A stretch of DNA of 6,113 nucleotides from Sphingopyxis sp. (GTDB lineage Bacteria; Pseudomonadota; Alphaproteobacteria; Sphingomonadales; Sphingomonadaceae): assembly GCA_013911715.1 (NCBI GenBank), contig JACEST010000120.1:1-6113 (forward strand), written 5' to 3'. The translations under genes were made by a program, and so were the position numbers. The notes below the pieces were generated by a model. The model saw nothing but the letters and a program-made list of their open reading frames with translations, was not told the DNA's origin and ran no database searches. Shown here in pieces: positions 1-5,148 of the stretch. The stretch's first letter is position 1. Every line of letters begins with the position of its first letter.

Positions 1-608
1 GTACCATCCAGTTGCCGCTGCTCGGCGATATCCCAGCAGCCAATCGCACCGTTTTGCAACTGCGCAACGATATTCGCGGCATGTTGATCGGCGGCCAATA
101 TTTTACCGAACCCGCCGTTTCAGTCACCGTGGTGAACTATGCCAGCCGCTATGTTACCGTGCTGGGCGAAGTTGCAACGCCCGGGATTGTCGCAATTGAT
201 CGTTCCTATCGTCTGTCGGAAATCATGGCGCGAGTTGGCGGTTTGCGGCCAACGGCAGCCGAAGTCATCACCCTTGCGCGCGCCACGGGCGAGACGATGA
301 AGCTCGACATGATCGCGGTGGCGACGGGCGATCTGGCGCAGGATGTCATTGTCAATCCCGGTGACCGCATCTTTGTCGCCCAAGCGCCGCAATTCTACAT
401 TTACGGCGAGGTCAATGCTCCGGGATCGTATAAGTTGGAGCGTAACATGTCGCTGCGCATGGCATTGGCGCGCAGCGGCGGCGTGACCGCGCTGGGAACG
501 GACCGGCGGGTCAAGGTTATCCGGGATGGCAAGGTGATCAAGAAATTTGACCTGAACGCTCCGCTTGAACCCGATGATACGATTCAGGTGGGGCAGCGGA
601 TTTTTTGA
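1..608 (+). CDS. Wza-type polysaccharide export protein, SLBB domains (5' partial)
   Basis: This is the 3' part of an outer-membrane polysaccharide export (OPX) protein, the secretin-like channel that carries exopolysaccharide across the outer membrane and docks on the Wzz-type protein encoded next. The reading frame is open to the left edge (first full codon at base 3), so the true start, signal peptide and lipobox are outside; about 201 residues are visible. The visible start is the end of the Poly_export domain (LLGDIPAANRTVLQL, then YFTEPAVSVTV). Two SLBB repeats follow, each with the G-E-V-x-x-P-G signature: VLGEVATPG near bases 165-185 and IYGEVNAPG near 399-425. Between them sits VNPGDRIFV, typical of the family. 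The protein ends shortly after the second repeat (IQVGQRIF, TGA 606-608), which favours the short EpsE/GelD-like OPX form over full Wza with its C-terminal membrane helix, but this is inferred from a fragment. Family confidence is high; the exact subtype is unknown. Confidence 0.93.
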   Translation, partial: TIQLPLLGDIPAANRTVLQLRNDIRGMLIGGQYFTEPAVSVTVVNYASRYVTVLGEVATPGIVAIDRSYRLSEIMARVGGLRPTAAEVITLARATGETMKLDMIAVATGDLAQDVIVNPGDRIFVAQAPQFYIYGEVNAPGSYKLERNMSLRMALARSGGVTALGTDRRVKVIRDGKVIKKFDLNAPLEPDDTIQVGQRIF

Positions 609-612
609 CGCG

Positions 613-642
613 GCAAGGTTGGGGCAACCCTCCGACCCTTGC
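613..642 (+). other. Intercistronic RNA hairpin between export and chain-length genes
   Basis: Bases 613-624 (GCAAGGTTGGGG) can pair with 630-642 (CTCCGACCCCTTGC region). This gives a 12-pair stem with one bulged C at 638, two G-U pairs (620/634 and 623/631) and a five-base loop (625-629). The wobble pairs suit the + strand transcript. A competing small hairpin exists, GGTTG (617-621) with CAACC (625-629). Only three T follow the stem (643-645), so it is not a convincing full terminator. It lies in the only sizeable gap of the operon, 5 bases after the stop of the export gene and 18 bases before the ATG of the next. It could be an attenuator, a processing or stability element, or a modulator of chain-length gene translation. 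The pairing is seen; the role is inferred. Confidence 0.5.
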
Positions 643-660
643 TTTCGGGATTGATTGACG

Positions 661-2019
661 ATGAATATTTCCCAGTTTCTACGAATCTTGTGGGTACGCA
701 GAACGATCACGCTGGTGGCGCTGATGGCGTCTGTGCTGGCGGGTATCGCCGTCGTGATGTTGGTGCCGAAGCAATATGAAGCGACGTCGCGCGTGCTGCT
801 GGAGATCATTCGTCCTGACCCGGTCACTGGCGAGGTTATGTCTTCGGCTTTTGCCCGGGCTTATACCTCGACCCAGGTTGAGTTGATCCAGGATTATCGG
901 GTCGCCGGACGCACCGTCGAAAAGCTGGGTTGGGAAGGTGTGCCAATTTTGGCTGAAAATTACGATCAATCGGGGAGCGACCAGCCGTTCCGCCGCTGGT
1001 TGGCATCGCTGATCATCGAGAACACCAATGCGCGATTGATCGAGGGCAGCAACATCCTCGAAATCAGCTATACGGGCCAATCGCCCGAGGCGGCCGCGGC
1101 CGTGGCCAACGCGCTGCGCGAGGCCTATGAAGAGCAGACGATCGCTTTCAAGCGGCAGGGTGCGCGAACCAATGCGCGGTGGTTTGCCGAACAAACGACG
1201 GCTTTGAAAACACGGCTCGCCACCGCCGAGCAGCGCAAGGCCGAATTTGAAAAGGCCAATGATATCGTTTTGCAGGACGACAATCTTGACACCGACACCG
1301 CGCGTTTGGGGGCGCTTGCGCAATCGGCCGCGCCGCCGCCGCTGGTCACGTCTGCGCCGGTGGTGCAATTGTCAGGCCCGGGCCCCGCGCAGCTTCAATT
1401 GGCACAAATCGAGGCGGCGCTGGCAACAGCGAGCCGGACATTGGGCGCCAATCACCCCGATTATCTTGCGCTGAGGCAGCAGCGTGACCAAGCAGCTGCT
1501 GCGGCAGCTGAGGAACGTTCGATTGCCGCCGCCAATGCACGAAACGCAGCGGCACGGCCAACCATAACCGGTCCGTCGGTCGGTGCACAATTTAATGCCC
1601 AGCGACAAAAAGTGCTGGCGCAGCGGGGCAAGCTGGCCGAGGCGCGACAATTGCAAAGCGAAGTCAGAGTGCTGCGCGAGCAGTTGAACGAAACCCAGAT
1701 CAAGGCCGCAAAGGCCGAACAGGAGGCACAGTCGGTCGATGCCGGCTTAACGCTGCTCGGCAGCGCCGCGCCGCCGGACGAAGTGTCTTTCCCCAAGCCA
1801 ATTCCGGTTTTGGCCGGCGCGGTCGTGCTGGGCGTGCTGTTGGGATTGATGATGTCGCTTCTGTTCGAGTTTCTCAATCGCCGTGTGCGCGGTCCATCCG
1901 ATCTGGCGATTCATGGCGTGCCGCTGATTGGCGTCATCAACGGAACGTCGAGCGGTACTCAGGCCCCGCGGCTCCAGCGCTTGCTACGGCTCGCCGGGCC
2001 CAAAGGCGCTGCCGCATGA
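661..2019 (+). CDS. Wzz/EpsF-type polysaccharide chain-length determinant protein
   Basis: This inner-membrane polysaccharide co-polymerase sets exopolysaccharide chain length and links the cytoplasmic kinase-like partner to the outer-membrane exporter. I chose ATG 661 (452 residues) over the in-frame TTG 655, which would add only two residues; the ribosome site is weak either way (CGGGA, 646-650). Transmembrane helix 1 is about residues 14-35, followed by the Wzz domain (NILEISYTGQSPEAAAAVANA around 119-139). Two alpha-helical, charged, Gln/Ala-rich coiled-coil stretches follow (about 170-215 and 265-365), with LGANHPDY at 261-268, a motif usual in EpsF-like proteins. A Pro-rich patch precedes helix 2 (about 381-403), as is typical of the family. 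The roughly 50-residue cytoplasmic tail carries no kinase domain, so the kinase is a separate gene, as in CapA/CapB systems. An unusual Pro-rich linker (about 223-243) breaks the periplasmic coiled coil. The stop overlaps the next start (ATGA). Confidence 0.93.
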   Translation: MNISQFLRILWVRRTITLVALMASVLAGIAVVMLVPKQYEATSRVLLEIIRPDPVTGEVMSSAFARAYTSTQVELIQDYRVAGRTVEKLGWEGVPILAENYDQSGSDQPFRRWLASLIIENTNARLIEGSNILEISYTGQSPEAAAAVANALREAYEEQTIAFKRQGARTNARWFAEQTTALKTRLATAEQRKAEFEKANDIVLQDDNLDTDTARLGALAQSAAPPPLVTSAPVVQLSGPGPAQLQLAQIEAALATASRTLGANHPDYLALRQQRDQAAAAAAEERSIAAANARNAAARPTITGPSVGAQFNAQRQKVLAQRGKLAEARQLQSEVRVLREQLNETQIKAAKAEQEAQSVDAGLTLLGSAAPPDEVSFPKPIPVLAGAVVLGVLLGLMMSLLFEFLNRRVRGPSDLAIHGVPLIGVINGTSSGTQAPRLQRLLRLAGPKGAAA

Positions 2020-2735
2020 TCGACAATCCGGAATCCCTGGTTTCCGGAACGGACGGCAACCTTGTCGTCGAGGGTGACCCCCCACCGCGTTACGTGGCAC
2101 CGCGACTGTTGGTCAACCGCGACAGCGTTGTGATACCGGGCACTCCAGCGGCGGAATCGGTCTCGGCGCTGCGTAACCATTTGATCAGCCAGCACCATCA
2201 TCAGGGTTGCCGCACGCTAGCAATCTGCTCGCCGCATGCGGGGGCCGGGGCCACCTTTGTGGCGACCAACCTGGCGTTGGCGATGGCCGATTCGGGCGTC
2301 AACACGCTGTTGGTTGATGCCAATATGCGCGATCCGGGCATCGACCAGATATTGACGCCCGAACGGCCAGTTATCGGGTTGCGCGAATTTCTGTCCGCCG
2401 ACGATGGCCGCCCGCAGCTGGGCGTGTCGCGCGCGGGGCCAAATTTGTCCGTCATCCACACCACGGCCGCCGGAGACCAGTCATCGGCGTTGCTGGCGCG
2501 GCGTGCGCTGAAATTGTTAGTGACAGAAGCGGTCCGCAGCTTTGATTTCACGATTTTCGACTGTCCCCCTGCGGCACATTATGGCGATGCGAGACGTATT
2601 GCGACTTTGCTGCGCTATGCCATGGTTGTGGTGCGCCGGGACCACAGCTTTGTGTCCGACGTGAAAACATTGATCGAAGAATTACAATCAGATGGAGTGA
2701 ATGTTGTCGGCACATTCCTCAACATCCTTGACTGA
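2016..2735 (+). CDS. CpsD/CapB-type tyrosine kinase homologue with degenerate Walker A
   Basis: This is a P-loop protein of the bacterial tyrosine kinase (BY-kinase)/MinD superfamily, the usual cytoplasmic partner of the preceding Wzz protein; 239 residues is the normal size for a stand-alone CpsD/CapB. Walker A' (LLVDANMRDP, Asp101) and Walker B (TIFDCPP, Asp182) are present. The Walker A loop, however, reads SPHAGAGATFVATNLA: where the family has P-G-E-G-K-S/T, Ala79 (GCC, 2250-2252) replaces the essential lysine. The E-x2-R-x2-R oligomerisation motif is also reduced to E47-x2-S50-x2-R53. The last tyrosine is Tyr201, so the C-terminal Tyr cluster that is autophosphorylated in active kinases is missing. 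It is therefore probably inactive or only nucleotide-binding, and may act as a structural regulator of chain length; that is inference. The frame is intact and long, so it is not an obvious pseudogene. AAAGG (2002-2006) lies 9 bases before the ATG, which overlaps the upstream stop by 4 bases, implying coupled translation. Confidence 0.88.
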   Translation: MIDNPESLVSGTDGNLVVEGDPPPRYVAPRLLVNRDSVVIPGTPAAESVSALRNHLISQHHHQGCRTLAICSPHAGAGATFVATNLALAMADSGVNTLLVDANMRDPGIDQILTPERPVIGLREFLSADDGRPQLGVSRAGPNLSVIHTTAAGDQSSALLARRALKLLVTEAVRSFDFTIFDCPPAAHYGDARRIATLLRYAMVVVRRDHSFVSDVKTLIEELQSDGVNVVGTFLNILD

Positions 2736-3633
2736 AATTTCTGCCATTGTGCCGAAGGCGGCGGCGGCCGGGTCCCCCGATTTGATGGGCCTGATACGGT
2801 CCAACTGGCGGACGCTGGCTGCGTTGATGCTGGTGGTGGTGCCCACGCTTGTCCGTGTCGCCAGCGAGTCATGGTCAACCGAAGCAGGGGCGCATGGTCC
2901 CATCGTGCTGGCCACGGGTTTGTGGTTGTTGCACCACAGCATGCCGGAATTTGCCGCGCGCCGTTCACCGCCGCCACCGCTGTGGATGATTATATTGCTG
3001 ATGACGCCCATGGTCATTGCGTATATATTGGGCCGGGCACTCGATCTTTTGGTGTTCGAGGCGGCGGCGGCGTTGGCAATGGCCTATCTGCTCGCGGCGA
3101 TGCATGGCGGGTTCAGGATGTTCTGGACGCGCCCTTTTCCGTTCATTTATCTTGCGTTGCTGGTTCCCGTGCCGGGTTGGCTTCTCGACAGCCTGACGAT
3201 CGGGCTGCAGCACATGATTTCGTCTTCGGCGACATATATATTGGCGGCGCTGGACTATCCGGTGCAGCAGCAGGGCATCGTCATTTTGGTGGCGCAATAT
3301 CAGCTGCTGGTTGAAGACGCCTGCTCGGGCATGAATTCACTGCTGGGTTTGATCGCGATCAGCCTGTTTTATATCTATCTGTTGCACCGGGCGGATTGGC
3401 GCCACGCCCTGATGCTGGTTGCGGCGATTTTGCCCATCGCCATTTTCGTCAATTTGATCCGGGTTTTGGTATTGATTCTGATCACTTACTATTTCGGTGA
3501 TGCCGTGGCGCAGGGTTTTATCCATAATTTTGCGGGCATCCTGCTGTTTGCATTTTCGCTGGCGTTGATGACGCTCGTTGATGTTGCGATCCGGCGCTTG
3601 CCCAGCCATAATGTGGCGAGGGCGGCATCATGA
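2701..3633 (+). CDS. Exosortase (EpsH/Xrt family membrane sorting enzyme)
   Basis: Exosortases are polytopic inner-membrane cysteine enzymes that recognise C-terminal PEP-CTERM-like tags on exported proteins and cleave or transfer them at the periplasmic face. The 310-residue product is very hydrophobic, with about eight membrane segments (for example residues 33-51, 95-113, 119-137, 148-166, 240-265, 276-298). The proposed catalytic residues are in place: Cys208 in EDACSGMNS, Arg254 in VNLIRVLV and His275 in FIHNFAG. The N-terminal W-x-G-x-HGP element (ESWSTEAGAHGPIV) is also typical. Its length, the separate EpsI gene and the EPS neighbours suggest the XrtV class described in sphingomonads, but I cannot confirm the subtype; the fused, longer XrtA form does not fit. 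An in-frame TGA (2698-2700) makes ATG 2701 the earliest start. GGAG (2694-2697) is close to it (3 bases) and better spaced for TTG 2704; ATG 2785 would give 282 residues without the polar leader. With ATG 2701 it overlaps the kinase-like gene by 35 bases. Confidence 0.93.
   Translation: MLSAHSSTSLTEISAIVPKAAAAGSPDLMGLIRSNWRTLAALMLVVVPTLVRVASESWSTEAGAHGPIVLATGLWLLHHSMPEFAARRSPPPPLWMIILLMTPMVIAYILGRALDLLVFEAAAALAMAYLLAAMHGGFRMFWTRPFPFIYLALLVPVPGWLLDSLTIGLQHMISSSATYILAALDYPVQQQGIVILVAQYQLLVEDACSGMNSLLGLIAISLFYIYLLHRADWRHALMLVAAILPIAIFVNLIRVLVLILITYYFGDAVAQGFIHNFAGILLFAFSLALMTLVDVAIRRLPSHNVARAAS
3618..3622 (+). promoter_or_regulatory. Ribosome binding site of the EpsI gene
   Basis: GAGGG lies 7 bases before ATG 3630 and inside the end of the exosortase gene. 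It is the best-placed Shine-Dalgarno match of the overlapping + strand genes and supports the chosen start. Confidence 0.6.
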
Positions 3634-4331
3634 ACCGGCGTGAGGTGATTTTCGCTGCGGGCTGTGCCGTCGCCGCCGGCGGGGCATTATGGCTGCGTCC
3701 CGACAATTATGTCCGGCTGATGCCCAACAAAAAGCTGGTGGATGCTATACCCGAACGTTTTGGGGCGTGGGACATCGATCGCGGTTTGGGCGTGGTTATG
3801 CCGCCGAGCGAAGGAACGCTGGCCGACCGCCTGTATGACGAAATTATGGCGCGTGCTTATTTCCAGCCGGCGGACCTTGAACAATCACCGGTGATGTGTT
3901 TGATGACTTACGGCGCACGACAAAGCGATGCCCTGCAATTGCACCGGCCCGAGGTTTGTTATCCCGCCGTCGGATTTCAGATCATTGACTATCGCAAGCT
4001 GATGTTGTCGATCGGCAATGGTGCCGTTTTGCCAGCCGTGGAAATTTCAACTCAATTTGCTGAGCGGCGTGAAGACGTTCTTTACTGGACGCGGGTTGGC
4101 GAGGATTTGCCCCAGAATTCTGCTGATCAGCGCCGCATGCGGTTGCGCGCTTCACTGTCCGGAGATATTGGCGACGGCGTGTTGGTGCGCATGTCGGCAT
4201 TACGCGCTGACCCCCGGCAAAGCCAACACCCGCAGCTGCGCCGTTTTGCTGCTGAGTTGCTGGCTGCGCTCGACCCGGCCATATTGCGCGGACTTGTCGG
4301 TACGCGACTGGCCAGTGCACTGCGCGGCTAA
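3630..4331 (+). CDS. epsI: EpsI-family exosortase accessory protein
   Basis: EpsI (DUF3485) proteins accompany exosortases, either fused to them or encoded next to them; their biochemical role is not settled. The 233-residue product starts with MNRREVIFAAG followed by a hydrophobic stretch to about residue 22. This is either a membrane anchor or a weak twin-arginine (Tat)-like signal, placing the rest in the periplasm. Family hallmarks are visible: FGAW (44-47) near the N-terminus, the signature HRPEVCYPAVGF (105-116) with Cys110, YW at 152-153, and a C-terminal stretch DGVLVRMSAL. The ATG overlaps the exosortase stop (ATGA) and has a good ribosome site, GAGGG at 3618-3622, 7 bases upstream, so independent as well as coupled initiation is possible. 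It is the last gene of the operon; the next gene is convergent and begins its 3' end 31 bases away. The conserved HxPExC motif implies a functional, possibly catalytic or redox, cysteine, but this is inference. Confidence 0.92.
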   Translation: MNRREVIFAAGCAVAAGGALWLRPDNYVRLMPNKKLVDAIPERFGAWDIDRGLGVVMPPSEGTLADRLYDEIMARAYFQPADLEQSPVMCLMTYGARQSDALQLHRPEVCYPAVGFQIIDYRKLMLSIGNGAVLPAVEISTQFAERREDVLYWTRVGEDLPQNSADQRRMRLRASLSGDIGDGVLVRMSALRADPRQSQHPQLRRFAAELLAALDPAILRGLVGTRLASALRG

Positions 4332-4362
4332 GGCGCTCGCGCTCATCGCGGTCTATCTCCCG
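4332..4362. other. Convergent intergenic spacer without recognisable terminator
   Basis: Only 31 bases separate the ends of the EPS/exosortase operon (+) and the ABC importer operon (-). I looked for a shared bidirectional terminator and found none: a five-base match (GCGCG 4322-4326 with CGCGC 4338-4342) has an 11-base loop and no T-tract in either direction. Transcripts from the two operons may therefore run into each other, or termination may be Rho-dependent. Confidence 0.4.
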
Positions 4363-5148
4363 TCAATCCCGGTCTAATGTCTGATCGCGCGCGAAAAACG
4401 CCGTGGCGGGGTGCTCTGCTGCCGCGTCGCTCCAAACCACTGCACGGCCAAAGAGTATTGCGGCTTGAGTGCTGATCGCCGCGCGATCATTGGGCGTGTC
4501 GGCAACGATCCGGCCAGCGTCCATCCATAATATGCGGCCAGCAAATTGGCTGACGAGGGTCAGATCGTGAAGCGCGACCAGTATCGTCCGGCCAGATGCT
4601 GCAAGAACAGCGAGCTGTTCCAGGAGTTGATATTGCCGCCCGATGTCGAGGGCGGCTACGGGTTCGTCGAGCAAGAGGATCGGGCTGTCGGTCAGGAGCA
4701 CGCGCGCGAGCGCAGCCAATGCCTGTTCGCCGCCTGACAGCCGGTCGATGGGGCGGTCAGCAAGTTCGGCGATGCCGCAAGCGGCGAGCATTTCGTCAAC
4801 AGCGCGGGCGATTTCAGCAGGTGGCCGCGCGGTTCCAAAGGCATATTGTCCCAAAGCCACCATGTCGCGCACCGGCATCGACCATCCCGCGACGTGGGAC
4901 TGCGGAAGAAAGCCAACGGTCCGTGCCCGAAGCGACGGCGGGAGGGCAGCGATGGTCTGTCCGCCATAGATCGCCTGTCCGCGCGCAGCGACGAGCGCGG
5001 CGATGGCGCGCAGCAGGGTGGACTTGCCGGCGCCGTTGGGCCCAACCAGCGCCACAATCTGACCGGGTCGGATGGACGTACTGAACGGGTGAAGGCGGGT
5101 TTTGCCGCCCACGGACACCTCCAACCGCTCGAGGATGAGGTCAGTCAT
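4363..5148 (-). CDS. ABC transporter ATPase, BtuD/FecE-type (B12, haem or siderophore uptake)
   Basis: This is the cytoplasmic ATP-hydrolysing subunit of a type II ABC importer, working with the FecCD/BtuC-type permease encoded just upstream. I chose ATG at 5148 (261 residues); an in-frame TTG at 5175 would add nine residues (MRGKGGRRP), which do not look like the family's N-terminus. All nucleotide-binding motifs are present and intact: Walker A GPNGAGKS (36-43), Q-loop Gln83 in GFLPQSH, signature LSGGE (137-141), Walker B ILLLDEP (157-163), D-loop AALD, and H-loop His194 in ALHD. The signature is followed by QALAALAR instead of the usual RQRVxLAR, a small oddity. Length and motif spacing match BtuD, FecE and HmuV, and sequence alone does not tell the cargo apart. 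The start lies inside the permease gene (8-base overlap), so translation is probably coupled. After residue 225 the sequence is the poorly conserved tail usual for these ATPases. Confidence 0.93.
   Translation of the reverse strand: MTDLILERLEVSVGGKTRLHPFSTSIRPGQIVALVGPNGAGKSTLLRAIAALVAARGQAIYGGQTIAALPPSLRARTVGFLPQSHVAGWSMPVRDMVALGQYAFGTARPPAEIARAVDEMLAACGIAELADRPIDRLSGGEQALAALARVLLTDSPILLLDEPVAALDIGRQYQLLEQLAVLAASGRTILVALHDLTLVSQFAGRILWMDAGRIVADTPNDRAAISTQAAILFGRAVVWSDAAAEHPATAFFARDQTLDRD

Noticed and set aside
601..606. Run of six T at the end of the export gene as a terminator
   Set aside because: It is the codons for the last residues plus the stop, and it comes before, not after, the hairpin at 613-642.
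120..827. Long open frame on the - strand (235 codons) across the export gene and the gap
   Set aside because: It lies opposite a clear SLBB-domain gene, its translation is rich in Arg/His/Asp without any family motif, and GC-rich codon bias explains the openness.
1090..1106. Palindromic GGCCGCGGCC in the chain-length gene
   Set aside because: It encodes a run of alanines in a conserved Wzz segment; codon bias explains it and no partner site was seen.
1461..1877. Open frame on the - strand (138 codons) opposite the chain-length gene
   Set aside because: Ser/Ala-rich shadow of the repeated Ala/Gln codons in the coiled coil; no start signal or motif.
1786..1884. Chain-length protein end resembling a PEP-CTERM tag (Pro-rich motif, membrane helix, then Arg-Arg)
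   Set aside because: About 48 residues follow the helix and there is no Pro-Glu-Pro; it is the usual Pro-rich motif and second helix of Wzz proteins.
3654..3665. Lipobox-like AAGC near the EpsI N-terminus (Cys12)
   Set aside because: Position -3 is Ala, not Leu/Val/Ile, and only 11 residues precede the Cys, too few for a lipoprotein signal.
4596..5084. Open frame on the + strand (162 codons) opposite the ABC ATPase gene
   Set aside because: The product is a low-complexity Arg-rich sequence, a shadow of the ATPase gene, which has all its motifs.
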